From: Oscillospiraceae bacterium
Lineage (GTDB): Bacteria > Bacillota > Clostridia > Oscillospirales > Oscillospiraceae
DNA: 64,000 nt
Assembly (NCBI GenBank): GCA_902761055.1
Contig: CACWIS010000002.1
Location: 44,406 to 108,405 of the forward strand
Direction of reading: 5' to 3'
Under the pieces are notes generated by a model. The model had not been told where the DNA came from. It was given only the letters and a program-made list of their open reading frames with translations, and did not search any database. The position numbers were made by a program, and so were the translations under genes. Below are positions 8,329 to 16,995 of the stretch, one piece after another (the first letter of the stretch is position 1; each line of letters begins with the position of its first letter).

Positions 8329-9446
8329 TGAGATTTCTTTTTACCTGCGGCGGCACAGCGGGCCATATCAATCCGGCTGTGGCGATCGCGGGAAGGCTGA
8401 AGGAGCTTCTGGGCGACTGCGAGATCCTCTTCATCGGAGCGAAGGGCATGATGGAAATGCAGCTCGTACCGCGCGAGGGTTACGAGATCCGCGGCATCGA
8501 GATCACGAACATCAGCCGGGAGCTGAGCCTGGAAGGGCTGGCGCACAATGCCAGAACGCTCAAAAACGTCGCGCTCTCCACGGAAAAAGCCGCGCGCATC
8601 ATCAAATCCTTCAAGCCAGACGCCGTGATCGGAACGGGCGGCTACGTGTGCTACCCGGTCCTGACGGCGGCGCGCAGGCTTCATATCCCGACGCTCGTGC
8701 ACGAGAGCAATGCCGTGCCCGGGCTGACGACGAAGCTGCTCTCCCGGCACGTCGACCGCATCATGGTCGGCTTTGAGGAGAGCCGGAGCCACTATCCCGA
8801 TCCGGACAAGGTGACCGTCACCGGTACGCCCGTGCGGGGGAGCTTTTCGCTCTTCACAAAGGAAACGGCCCGCGCACAGCTCGGCATCCCAAACGACAGA
8901 CCGCTGGTCGTGTCCGTGTGGGGCTCTCTGGGCGCGGCGCACATGAACGCCGTGATCGGCGAGATGATCCCGATGATGAAGGACGACCCTTCTTTCCGTC
9001 TGGTCCACTCGGCGGGAAGCCGCTATTATCAGCAGCTCCGCGCGGAACTGGCGCAGAGCGCGCCGGACTGCGCGGCCTTCGGCGCGGATGTTCGCGAGTA
9101 TATCTACGACATGCCGCGCGTCATGGCGGCGGCGGATCTGGTGCTCTGCCGCGCAGGCGCCTCCTCGCTTGCCGAACTCTGCTACATGGGCAAGCCCGCC
9201 GTGATCGTCCCCTCGCCGAACGTGACGAATCACCACCAGGAGCGCAACGCCCGCGTGCTGGAGCGCGCCGGCGGCGCGAAGGTCCTGCTGGAGGGCGAGT
9301 TTGACGCAGCCTCGCTGCTCGCACTGATCCGCTCGCTGCTCTCCGACCGGGAGCAGATGGAGGCGATGCGCGAGGCCATGCTTTCGCTCGCCGTCCCCGA
9401 GGCGACCGACAGGATCTGCGGGATCATCCTGGATGCTCTGCACTGA
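8328..9446 (+). CDS. murG: UDP-GlcNAc:lipid I N-acetylglucosaminyltransferase
   Basis: MurG adds GlcNAc to lipid I, giving lipid II on the cytoplasmic face of the membrane. The 372-residue GT28 protein begins MRFLFTCGGTAGHINPA, containing the family GGTxGHxxP loop. It also has GTGGYVCYPV, the acceptor-side HESNAVPG, and the donor-binding C-terminal segment with RAGASSLAELCYMGKP and PNVTNHHQERNA. It starts in a TGATG junction with ftsW, so even a damaged ftsW would still couple translation into murG. Confidence 0.96.
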   Translation: MRFLFTCGGTAGHINPAVAIAGRLKELLGDCEILFIGAKGMMEMQLVPREGYEIRGIEITNISRELSLEGLAHNARTLKNVALSTEKAARIIKSFKPDAVIGTGGYVCYPVLTAARRLHIPTLVHESNAVPGLTTKLLSRHVDRIMVGFEESRSHYPDPDKVTVTGTPVRGSFSLFTKETARAQLGIPNDRPLVVSVWGSLGAAHMNAVIGEMIPMMKDDPSFRLVHSAGSRYYQQLRAELAQSAPDCAAFGADVREYIYDMPRVMAAADLVLCRAGASSLAELCYMGKPAVIVPSPNVTNHHQERNARVLERAGGAKVLLEGEFDAASLLALIRSLLSDREQMEAMREAMLSLAVPEATDRICGIILDALH

Positions 9447-9470
9447 TCCGCCGCTACAATCACATCCTTA

Positions 9471-9511
9471 CCCTCCGGGCATAGAATGGCATGATCATGA
9501 TGCGCGGAGGG
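9471..9511 (+). promoter_or_regulatory. Hairpin that would sequester the murA ribosome-binding site
   Basis: CCCTCCG at 9471-9477 is a perfect complement of CGGAGGG at 9505-9511, and the latter contains the murA Shine-Dalgarno. The 27-base loop holds the perfect palindrome catgatcatg (9490-9499), which could form an inner stem or bind a protein. In the folded state the murA start at 9518 would be hidden. A regulatory role is inference. Confidence 0.45.
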
Positions 9512-9517
9512 ATTTTT

Positions 9518-10777
9518 ATGGACATTTGGCATGTGCGCGGCGGCAACAGGCTCTTCGGAAGCTGCCGCGTTCAGGGCTCGAAGAATGCAACGCTGCCGAT
9601 CCTGGCCGCCAGTCTGGTGCTGCCGGCCCGGTCAAGACTGCGGAACGTCCCGCAGCTCAAGGACGTGGCGGCGGCAAAAGAGATCCTGACGCATCTCGGC
9701 TGCCGTCTCGAGGACGAAACGGACGGCGTGCTGCTTGTCGACTCGACCGCGCCATGCGGCGCGGAGGTCCCGCGCGCGCTGATGGGCGAGATGCGCTCGT
9801 CCGTGATCTTCATGGGTGCGCTGCTCGCCCGCTGCGGAGAAGCAAAGCTGAGTCTGCCGGGCGGCTGCCAGCTCGGCAAGCGGCCGATCGACCTGCATCT
9901 CGCCGCCCTGCGCGCCATGGGCGCGGAGATCCGCGAGGAGGGCGGCGACCTGGACTGCCGCACAGACGGTCTGCACGGCGCGGATATCACGCTGCGCTTT
10001 CCCAGCGTGGGCGCGACGGAAAACGTCATGCTCGCGGCCTGCGCGGCAAAGGGAGCGACCCGCATCCGCGGCGCGGCGCGCGAACCGGAGATCGTCAGCC
10101 TGCAGGAGTATCTGCGCTCGCTCGGCGCTCATGTCGCGGGCGCGGGAAGCGATACGATCACGATCTGCGGCGTCGAGCCGCGCCGCGAAACGGACTGTAC
10201 GCTGCCCGGAGACCGGATCGTTGCGGCGACGCTGGCCTGCGCCTGTGCGGCGGCCGGCGGGAGGATCCTGCTTTCCGGCGTCGATCCGGCGCATTTTTCC
10301 ACGGTTCTCCACTTCCTAAATGAAGCGGGATGTGATATAATACAATTTAACGACGTTGTCGAGATCGCTTCGAGCGGCGCGCTGCGTGCGCCCGGGCGGA
10401 TCGTGACCGAACCTTATCCCGGCTTTCCGACAGACGCACAGCCGCTTTTGATGGCTGCGCTGCTGCGTGCGGAGGGCACGACGCTGATCACGGAAACGAT
10501 TTTTGAAAACCGCTACCGACAGGTGAGCGAGCTGCGCCGTCTCGGCGCGGATATCCGCCTCTCCGGCCCGGAGGCCGCCGTGCGCGGCGTGGAAAGGCTG
10601 CGGGGCGCCTCGCTGACGGCAAGCGATCTGCGCGGCGGGGCAGCGATGATCGTGGCGGCGCTCGGCGCGGAAGGGGAGACGGCCGTCTTTGACGCGGGCC
10701 ATATCCGCCGCGGATACGAGCATCTGGACGACAGGCTCTGCGCGCTCGGCGCGGATCTGTGGATCGAACACAAATGA
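9518..10777 (+). CDS. murA: UDP-N-acetylglucosamine 1-carboxyvinyltransferase
   Basis: MurA transfers enolpyruvate from phosphoenolpyruvate to UDP-GlcNAc, the first committed step of peptidoglycan synthesis. The 419-residue protein has the EPT fold signatures: QGSKNATLPILAASL near the N-terminus, the catalytic cysteine in LPGGCQLGKRPIDLH at Cys117 (the Cys115 equivalent), and the C-terminal DLRGGAAMIVAAL. Cysteine rather than aspartate predicts fosfomycin sensitivity at the target. I chose the ATG at 9518, which has gcggaggga 6-10 bases upstream, over the in-frame ATG at 9491. Confidence 0.94.
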   Translation: MDIWHVRGGNRLFGSCRVQGSKNATLPILAASLVLPARSRLRNVPQLKDVAAAKEILTHLGCRLEDETDGVLLVDSTAPCGAEVPRALMGEMRSSVIFMGALLARCGEAKLSLPGGCQLGKRPIDLHLAALRAMGAEIREEGGDLDCRTDGLHGADITLRFPSVGATENVMLAACAAKGATRIRGAAREPEIVSLQEYLRSLGAHVAGAGSDTITICGVEPRRETDCTLPGDRIVAATLACACAAAGGRILLSGVDPAHFSTVLHFLNEAGCDIIQFNDVVEIASSGALRAPGRIVTEPYPGFPTDAQPLLMAALLRAEGTTLITETIFENRYRQVSELRRLGADIRLSGPEAAVRGVERLRGASLTASDLRGGAAMIVAALGAEGETAVFDAGHIRRGYEHLDDRLCALGADLWIEHK

Positions 10778-10792
10778 AGGGGAAATACTTTC

Positions 10793-11572
10793 ATGGCAAC
10801 AAGCAAGAACATACAGCCGCCCTCCAGTAAACACGGAGAGTATAAAAAGCCGCGCAGGCGTTCGGTAAGCGGCGCGATCCTGACCTTTGCCGTCGTCGTG
10901 ATCGCGACCGTCTTCCTGATGAGTATCTTCCTGCGCATCAACGATATCCGCGTGGAGGGCAACGAGCACTATACCGACGAGGAGATCATCAAAGCCATCG
11001 ATATCGAGCAGGGCGACAACCTGTTCTTCTTTGACCGCTTCGCCGCGATCAGCCGCGTCTTTGCCAAGCTGCCCTACGTCGAGGAGGTCTCCGTCAAACG
11101 CGAACTGCCCGACCGGGTCATCATCCGCGTTGCGGAGTGCAAGGCGCTGGCCTATATCGCCGTCGGCGAGGAAAACTGGACCATTGACCACAACTGCAAG
11201 GTCCTCGGCAAAGCGACCTCGGGCGAGCTCGGCTCCCTGATCCGCATCGAGGGCATCGACCCCGGCACGCTGCTGATCGGCGAGAAGCTGACGACCTCGG
11301 ACGGCGACGAGATGCCCGTTGACTTCGTCTCCGACGCGCTGCACCAGATCCAGGGCCGGCAGCTCGCCGAGCACGTCCGGAGCATGGACTTCACCGAGAT
11401 CCTCGGCGTGAAGCTCCAGTACGGCACGCGCTTCACGGTGATCCTCGGCGGCAGGAGCAGCCTCGACCACAAATTTGCCATGCTCGAGTCTGTTCTGGAG
11501 CAGCTCAAGGCCGGCGACGTCGGCATCATCGACGTCTCAGACGGTACGAGCGCCCACTTTATTCCCCAATAA
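10793..11572 (+). CDS. ftsQ: Cell division protein FtsQ/DivIB
   Basis: A 259-residue bitopic protein with a cytoplasmic basic N-terminus (about 1-26), a single membrane segment (about 27-47), then an extracytoplasmic POTRA domain starting INDIRVEGNEHYTDEEII. The segment LPYVEEVSVKRELPDRVIIRVAE is the conserved end of the POTRA/start of the beta domain. FtsQ/DivIB links FtsL and DivIC to the septal synthase. It follows murA as in many Clostridia. The gene is the last before the separate ftsZ promoter. Confidence 0.9.
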   Translation: MATSKNIQPPSSKHGEYKKPRRRSVSGAILTFAVVVIATVFLMSIFLRINDIRVEGNEHYTDEEIIKAIDIEQGDNLFFFDRFAAISRVFAKLPYVEEVSVKRELPDRVIIRVAECKALAYIAVGEENWTIDHNCKVLGKATSGELGSLIRIEGIDPGTLLIGEKLTTSDGDEMPVDFVSDALHQIQGRQLAEHVRSMDFTEILGVKLQYGTRFTVILGGRSSLDHKFAMLESVLEQLKAGDVGIIDVSDGTSAHFIPQ

Positions 11573-11625
11573 GATGATATAATTACAAAAGAATTACAAT
11601 AATTTTCATAAAAATAAAAAAAGAC

Positions 11626-11654
11626 TTGACCTTGAGAGAAAAATGTAATAATAT
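11626..11654 (+). promoter_or_regulatory. Promoter of ftsZ
   Basis: TTGACC (11626-11631), a 17-bp spacer and TAATAT (11649-11654). The preceding 50 bases are extremely A/T-rich compared with the high-GC surroundings, as in an UP-element. This gives ftsZ transcription independent of the upstream division operon. Confidence 0.75.
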
Positions 11655-11722
11655 ATTGACACAAAGCTGAAAATCCAATTTTCATCATGATATACGCTTG
11701 GACAAAACAGGGAGGCAGCACA

Positions 11723-12901
11723 ATGGATTTCAAAGCAGAAGCAGGTCCCGAGAACGTTGTAACGATAAAAGTCATCGGCGTCGGCGGCGCCGGCAACAAC
11801 GTTGTAAACAGAATGGTCAAATCCGGCACGCAGGGCGTTGAGTTTATCGCGATCAACACCGATAAGCAGGCGCTCTCCGTCTCCAACGCCGATCAGAAGA
11901 TCCAGATCGGCGAAAAGATGACGCATGGCCAGGGCGCGGGCTCCGATCCGGAGATCGGCAAACGCTCCGCCGAGGAGAGCCGCAACGACATCGCCAAGGC
12001 GCTTGAGGACACCGATATGGTGTTCATCACTGCCGGCATGGGCGGCGGCACCGGTACCGGCGCTGCGCCGATCGTGGCCGAACTGGCGCGCGAGGCGGGC
12101 ATCCTGACCGTCGGAGTCGTGACCAAGCCCTTCAAGTTTGAGGGCAAGCGCCGCATGGATCAGGCCAACGCGGGCATCAAGGATCTGCTCGAGAAGGTCG
12201 ACTCTCTGCTGATCATCCCGAACGACAGACTGAAGTTCGCCACCGATCAGAAGATCACCCTCGCCAACGCCTTTGAGATCGCCGACGACGTGCTGCACCA
12301 GGCTGTGACCAGCATTTCCGACCTTATTAAGAACACCGGCTTCATCAATCTTGACTTCGCCGACGTCACGACGATCATGAAGAACGCCGGCTTCGCTCAC
12401 ATGGGCGTCGGCCATGCCGCCGGCAAGGGCAAGGCCGAAGAGGCGGCCAAGATGGCGGTGCAGAGCCCGCTGATGGAGACCTCGATCAACGGCGCGCGCG
12501 GTGTTCTCATCAACATCACCGGCTCCGAGGATATGGGTCTGGACGATATCGAATCCGCCGCGAGCCTCGTTCAGGAGGCCGCGCATCCCGACGCCAATAT
12601 CATCTTCGGCGCCACCTTCGACCCGAACATGGAAGATGAGATCCGCGTGACCGTCATCGCCACCGGCTTTGACGAAGGCGCTCCCACCGCAGCGGTCGGC
12701 GCTTCCTCCGTTTCCGCCGCTCCGGTGCGCCCCGTCGTCGTGAAGGACAAGCCGCAGGGCCTGTTTTCGGGCGCCGCGGAGAAGGCTGCCGCCGCCAAGG
12801 CCGCGCCCGCTCCCGCCCCGGCTCCCGCGCCTGCCGCCGAGGAAGCTCCCGTTGAGGAAGACCCCTTCGACAGCATCTTCAAGATCTTCAACTCCAAATA
12901 A
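11723..12901 (+). CDS. ftsZ: Cell division GTPase FtsZ
   Basis: FtsZ is the tubulin homologue that forms the Z-ring. The 392-residue protein has [17 protein letters not shown] at the N-terminus and the tubulin signature [10 protein letters not shown] near residue 110. It also has the T7-loop region [12 protein letters not shown] low-complexity linker rich in Ala and Pro (about 350-375) follows. It ends [15 protein letters not shown], which lacks the usual basic IPxFLR tail of many Firmicutes. The ATG at 11723 is chosen because gggagg precedes it by 8 bases, over an in-frame ATG at 11687. A strong terminator follows. Confidence 0.96.
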   Translation: MDFKAEAGPENVVTIKVIGVGGAGNNVVNRMVKSGTQGVEFIAINTDKQALSVSNADQKIQIGEKMTHGQGAGSDPEIGKRSAEESRNDIAKALEDTDMVFITAGMGGGTGTGAAPIVAELAREAGILTVGVVTKPFKFEGKRRMDQANAGIKDLLEKVDSLLIIPNDRLKFATDQKITLANAFEIADDVLHQAVTSISDLIKNTGFINLDFADVTTIMKNAGFAHMGVGHAAGKGKAEEAAKMAVQSPLMETSINGARGVLINITGSEDMGLDDIESAASLVQEAAHPDANIIFGATFDPNMEDEIRVTVIATGFDEGAPTAAVGASSVSAAPVRPVVVKDKPQGLFSGAAEKAAAAKAAPAPAPAPAPAAEEAPVEEDPFDSIFKIFNSK

Positions 12902-12915
12902 AAGGACATGAAAAA

Positions 12916-12949
12916 GCCCGCCGGAACAAAGGTTCCGGCGGGCTTTTTT
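12916..12949 (+). terminator. Terminator of ftsZ
   Basis: A perfect 12-bp GC-rich stem (gcccgccggaac with gttccggcgggc), a 4-base loop and six T residues. The run of A upstream also lets it act for the convergent minus-strand gene that ends at 12955. Confidence 0.93.
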
Positions 12950-12954
12950 CGTTT

Positions 12955-13299
12955 TCACATGAACTTGTCGATGGCTTCGTTGAGCGCGGCGAGCTGATCG
13001 GCATCGGAATGAGCCGGGTCGGTCACACAATGCTCCAGATGGTCCTTGAGGATGACTTTCGCCGTACTGCTGAGCGCCGAACGCACCGCGGCGATCTGGA
13101 TGAGCACCTCCGTACAGTCTCGCCCGTCCTCGACCATGCGTTTGACGGATTCAAGATGGCCGATCGCGCGTGAAAGCCGATTGAGCACGGCTTTCGTCTC
13201 GGTATGCACGTGGCCGTGGGCATGGCTGTGCTCACCGTCGACGGGATGGCTGTGGATCACGCCGTCGCCGTGGTCGTGATAATAGACTTCTCCGCTCAT
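12955..13299 (-). CDS. CsoR/FrmR-family metal- or formaldehyde-sensing repressor with His-rich N-terminus
   Basis: A 114-residue all-helical DUF156 repressor. The core shows the conserved NRLSRAIGHLESVKRMVEDGRDC start, with the first ligand cysteine, then IQIAAVRSAL and the second helix pair with His and Cys in KDHLEHC. These are the C-H-C type metal ligand positions of CsoR. An extra N-terminal arm of about 30 residues contains many histidines (VYYHDHGD, HSHAHGH), which suggests binding of Cu, Ni or Zn. The start with ggagg 7 bases upstream is preferred over an upstream in-frame ATG at 13356. No cation pump is adjacent, so the target is unknown. Confidence 0.88.
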   Translation of the reverse strand: MSGEVYYHDHGDGVIHSHPVDGEHSHAHGHVHTETKAVLNRLSRAIGHLESVKRMVEDGRDCTEVLIQIAAVRSALSSTAKVILKDHLEHCVTDPAHSDADQLAALNEAIDKFM

Positions 13300-13362
13300 G
13301 TCTGCGCCTCCGCTCATCTTTTTTGCTATTTTACCGCAGCTGTCGGCAAAGCGCAAGCTTTT

Positions 13363-13947
13363 TTACATGGCATACTGCGCCGCCCATTCCCGCACGGCCT
13401 GCTCGGCCGTCCTGTCACCGCGGGCGGCGACATCGAGCACGAGCGTGTCGCCGTCCGCGTCCAGCGCGGCGCGCAGTTGGCGCGCAAGAGCGGGGAAACG
13501 CTCGCCGAGGCCGAAACGCAGCTGCAGTTCTTCGACTCCCTCGAGCGACTTGATCACGCCGATACAGGGCAGGGGAGAATTGAGAAGCTCCGCGAGCGCG
13601 GCGCGGAACTGGGGGATGACCAGCTCGAAGCCGCCGATCTCGTCGAGAAGCGCGAAGGGATAGTATTGCGCCTCCGTCAGAAGCCGGACGCCCTCGACGC
13701 GGAAGACCTCGTTGTCCTTTACGGGCGGATCGCAGGTATAGTCCAGAAAGCGTGCGCCCGTAAAACCGGCGACCCCGGCGGCCGCTGCGGAGGGCAGCAG
13801 CTCGAATCCGCGCAGGGAGCCGTCCGGCGCGCCGATACGCTCGGTAACGAATCCGCCCGCCCCGGCGAGCGCGCCGCCCAGAGCGCTGCGGATCATCGTG
13901 GTTTTGCCGCAGCCCGAAGGGCCGCAGAGAAACAAGCGTCGCTGCAT
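13363..13947 (-). CDS. THEP1-family nucleoside-triphosphatase
   Basis: A 194-residue P-loop NTPase. It begins MQRRLFLCGPSGCGKTTMI, giving a Walker A motif at residues 9-16. The hydrophobic strand ending in FALLDEIGGFEL is a Walker B. This matches the NTPase_1/THEP1 family, which hydrolyses ATP or GTP in vitro and is of uncertain role in bacteria. The Shine-Dalgarno gggagg lies about 8 bases before the start. It is transcribed toward the CsoR-like gene with about 60 bases between, so the two are probably one short operon. Confidence 0.85.
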   Translation of the reverse strand: MQRRLFLCGPSGCGKTTMIRSALGGALAGAGGFVTERIGAPDGSLRGFELLPSAAAAGVAGFTGARFLDYTCDPPVKDNEVFRVEGVRLLTEAQYYPFALLDEIGGFELVIPQFRAALAELLNSPLPCIGVIKSLEGVEELQLRFGLGERFPALARQLRAALDADGDTLVLDVAARGDRTAEQAVREWAAQYAM

Positions 13948-14055
13948 GGAATCGACCTCCCTTTTTTCAAATTATAGCCGCGAAGAGAAGAAAAGTAAAG
14001 CGCGGCGCATAGAGCCGAAAAGAAATGAAAAAACGCGGAACGAGCATTTTTCCTC

Positions 14056-14084
14056 TTCCCAACGGCGGGAAGATGGTGTATAGT
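14056..14084 (+). promoter_or_regulatory. Probable promoter of the acyltransferase/acyl ligase pair
   Basis: TTCCCA (14056-14061), a 17-bp spacer and TATAGT (14079-14084), about 50 bases upstream of the start at 14134. The -35 box is weak, so this is tentative. Confidence 0.45.
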
Positions 14085-14133
14085 AAAGCAAGACGTACAA
14101 ATTTTTTAAGTTTTTACTTAAGGAGATAAGCCC

Positions 14134-15021
14134 ATGGAGAAGAGAAAGAAAAAATGGGGCGACCGGCGCGACGGCCGTTGGGTCCGTGAGGTGACCGGGC
14201 TGCAGTGCATCATGAGCAACCTCATGCCGAACCGGACCGACTGTGAGGTCTGCCTGCAGAACAAGATCGACGTGACCGAGCTGCTGCCGTATATTGAAAA
14301 GAAAAACGCCGAGCATCCCGACTACAAGACGACGCTGTTCCACTGCATCCTTGTCGCGGTCAGCAAGATGGTCATGGAAAGACCCTTCCTCAACCGCTTC
14401 ATCCAGGGCCGCCGTACATACGAGCGCTATGAGATCTCGCTCGGCTTCGTTGCCAAGCGCCGTTTCGCCGACGGGGCGGAGGAGTCGCTGATGGTCCTCA
14501 CACCGACCGCCGAAGACACGATCGATTCGGTCAGCAAAAAGATCGTGGGCGATACGACGCAGATGCGCAGGAGCGCGACCGCGGACGGCGGGCTTGACGC
14601 GACGATGGACGTGTTCAAGAAATTCCCGCGGCTGTTGCTGATGTTCGTCATCCGCTGCATCCGCTGGCTCGACTTCTGGGGCCTCGTTCCGAAATCGCTG
14701 ACGGAGGGCGACCCCAACTTCACCACGGTGTTCCTCAGCAACCTCGGCAGCATCAAGTGCCCCTCGGTCTACCACCATCTGAACAATTACGGCACGAACA
14801 GCTTTATGGTGACGATCGGCACGCTGCATAAGGAAGAGCTCATCATGCCGGACGGCTCGAAGCAGGTCCGCGACGTGGTGGACTTCTGCGCCACGCTCGA
14901 CGAGCGGATCGCGGACGGCTTTTACTTCGCCCGCTCGCTCAAGCTGGTCCGCCATATCTTTGCGCACCCCGAGATTCTCGACTGCCCGATCGGCGAGCCG
15001 AGCGGCTTCGAGTACAAATAA
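14134..15021 (+). CDS. E2-type (2-oxoacid dehydrogenase/CAT-fold) acyltransferase-like protein lacking the catalytic His
   Basis: A 295-residue protein resembling the catalytic domain of dihydrolipoyl acyltransferases and chloramphenicol acetyltransferase. It has no lipoyl domain. The end of the domain reads DERIADGFYFARSLK (from Asp256), aligned with the family motif DHRxxDGxxxAxFL. The position of the catalytic histidine is Glu257. A hydrophobic patch near residues 168-182 (LLLMFVIRCIRWL) may touch the membrane. It is followed 19 bases later by an AMP-forming acyl ligase, so a role in handling acyl groups is likely. Canonical E2 activity is doubtful. Confidence 0.78.
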   Translation: MEKRKKKWGDRRDGRWVREVTGLQCIMSNLMPNRTDCEVCLQNKIDVTELLPYIEKKNAEHPDYKTTLFHCILVAVSKMVMERPFLNRFIQGRRTYERYEISLGFVAKRRFADGAEESLMVLTPTAEDTIDSVSKKIVGDTTQMRRSATADGGLDATMDVFKKFPRLLLMFVIRCIRWLDFWGLVPKSLTEGDPNFTTVFLSNLGSIKCPSVYHHLNNYGTNSFMVTIGTLHKEELIMPDGSKQVRDVVDFCATLDERIADGFYFARSLKLVRHIFAHPEILDCPIGEPSGFEYK

Positions 15022-15040
15022 ACAGGAGTTTACATAATCC

Positions 15041-16780
15041 ATGAACGAAATCACTGCCAAGATGCCTTGGGAGGGCCATACCGAGGATATCCCGCTGCAT
15101 CTGGACTATTTCGAGGGCTCGATGTTCGATGCGATCAGGCTGTCCGCCGAAAAGTATCCCAACAGCACTGCCTTTACCTTTATGGGCCGGGCGACGAGCT
15201 ACCGCACGATGATCCAGGAGATCGAGAAATGCGCCCGCGCGCTCAAGACCATCGGCGTGCGCGAGAATGACCGCGTCACGATCGCGCTGCCGAACTGCCC
15301 GCAGGCCGTCTACATGTTCTATGCGGTCAACCTCGTCGGCGCCGTGGCAAACATGGTCCACCCGCTCTCCGCCGAGAAGGAGATCGAGTTTTATCTCAAC
15401 GAGTCCGAGAGCGTTACGGCCATCACGCTCGACCAGTTCTATCACAAGTTCGAGAGCGTACGCAGCAACACGAAGGTCGTCAACATCATCATCGCCAGCG
15501 TCAAGGACGCGCTGTCCCAGCCGCTCAAGGCGGGCTATATGCTCACCGAGGGCCGCAAGATCAAAAAGATCCCGAAGGAAGCGCCGGTCATCCGCTGGAA
15601 CGACTTTATGCGTCTCTCCCGCGCCTGCTTCTACAACTACAAGGTGGAACGAAAGAGCGACGATCCCGCGGTCATCCTCTATTCCGGCGGTACGACGGGC
15701 AAGACCAAGGGCATCGTGCTGACGAATAAAAACTTCAACGCCCTCGGCGCGCAGATCGTGGCCACGAACCCGATGTATCGCCCGGGCGACAAGATGCTCT
15801 CCGCCATGCCGATGTTCCACGGCTTCGGTCTGGGCGTGTGCATCCACTCGATCCTGCAGTGCGGCGGCTGCTGCATCCTCATCCCGCGCGTCAACCCGAA
15901 GGACTACGCCAAGCAGGTCGTCAAGACCCGCTGCAACTTCATCGCGGGCGTCCCGACGCTCTATGAGGCGATGCTGCGCATGAAGAGCATGGAAAACGCC
16001 GACCTGAGCAATCTCAAGGGCGTGTTCTCCGGCGGCGACTCGCTGTCCGTCGAGCTGAAAAAGAAATTCGACAAGTTCCTCTACGACCACAAGGCCGTCA
16101 TCCAGGTGCGCGAGGGCTACGGCACGACCGAGACCGTCACGGCCTGCTGCCTGACGCCGCCGCACATGTTCAAGGAGGGCAGCATCGGCGTGCCCTTCCC
16201 GGACACCTATATCAAGATCGTCGAGCCCGGCACCGACCGAGAGCTGCCCTACGGCGAGGAGGGCGAGATCCTGCTGGCCGGCCCGACCGTGATGAAGGAA
16301 TACATGAACCACCCCGAGGAGACCGCGCAGACGCTGCGCCGTCATGCCGACGGACTCACCTGGGTCTACACCGGCGACCTCGGCACGATGGACGACGAGG
16401 GCTTCATCTACTTCCGCGGCCGCGCCAAGCGGATGATCATCTCCTCCGGCTACAACATCTATCCCGGACAGCTCGAGAACATCCTTGACGCTCACGAGCT
16501 TGTGCAGATGAGCTGTGTGATCGGCGTACCGGATCCCTATAAGATGCAGAAGGTCAAGGCCTTCGTCAAGCTCGCCGCCGGCGTCCCGGCCGGCGAGGAG
16601 ACCAAGGAAACGCTGATGGCCTACTGCCGCAAGAACATCGCCAAGTACGCCATGCCCTACGACATCGAGTTCCGCGACGACATGCCCAAGACGCTTGTCG
16701 GCAAGGTGGCCTACCGCCAGCTCGAGGAAGAGGAGCTGGCAAAGATCAAGGCGGAAGAAGAACAGAGAAAGGAAGCTTGA
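15041..16780 (+). CDS. AMP-forming acyl-CoA synthetase/ligase
   Basis: A 579-residue ANL-superfamily enzyme that activates a carboxylic (probably fatty) acid with ATP. Visible motifs are the P-loop-like YSGGTTGKTKGIVLT (about 208-222), the A5 region GYGTTET, the adenylate-binding YTGDLGTMDDEGFIYFRGR with the hinge, and the C-terminal catalytic lysine region MPKTLVGKVAYRQLE. Length and motifs are those of long-chain acyl-CoA synthetases. It is the second gene of a pair with the E2-like acyltransferase at 14134, which suggests activation followed by transfer of the same acyl group (inference). The substrate is not predictable from sequence. Confidence 0.9.
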   Translation: MNEITAKMPWEGHTEDIPLHLDYFEGSMFDAIRLSAEKYPNSTAFTFMGRATSYRTMIQEIEKCARALKTIGVRENDRVTIALPNCPQAVYMFYAVNLVGAVANMVHPLSAEKEIEFYLNESESVTAITLDQFYHKFESVRSNTKVVNIIIASVKDALSQPLKAGYMLTEGRKIKKIPKEAPVIRWNDFMRLSRACFYNYKVERKSDDPAVILYSGGTTGKTKGIVLTNKNFNALGAQIVATNPMYRPGDKMLSAMPMFHGFGLGVCIHSILQCGGCCILIPRVNPKDYAKQVVKTRCNFIAGVPTLYEAMLRMKSMENADLSNLKGVFSGGDSLSVELKKKFDKFLYDHKAVIQVREGYGTTETVTACCLTPPHMFKEGSIGVPFPDTYIKIVEPGTDRELPYGEEGEILLAGPTVMKEYMNHPEETAQTLRRHADGLTWVYTGDLGTMDDEGFIYFRGRAKRMIISSGYNIYPGQLENILDAHELVQMSCVIGVPDPYKMQKVKAFVKLAAGVPAGEETKETLMAYCRKNIAKYAMPYDIEFRDDMPKTLVGKVAYRQLEEEELAKIKAEEEQRKEA

Positions 16781-16794
16781 GCCGCTTCCAACGA

Positions 16795-16829
16795 AAAGAG
16801 CCGCGGTCGGATGGACCGCGGCTCTTTCC
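16795..16829 (+). terminator. Terminator of the acyl ligase operon
   Basis: The stem aaagagccgcggtc pairs with gaccgcggctcttt around a 5-base loop. The T-run is short, so efficiency is uncertain. The 166 bases from here to the sigK start hold no other gene that I can support. Confidence 0.7.
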
Positions 16830-16995
16830 TGCGCCCCAAACGGCGCGGAGCGCCGGCGCATCTTTTGACGGCGGGGCGGATGGAAAACGGCTTTTGAGTT
16901 TCGGTCAGGCAGGCGGACGGGACGATCCGGCCTGTTTTTCGTTTTTGAGAGAATGGATCGAAGCGGCGCGGAATAGGATGAAACGAGGTGATCGC

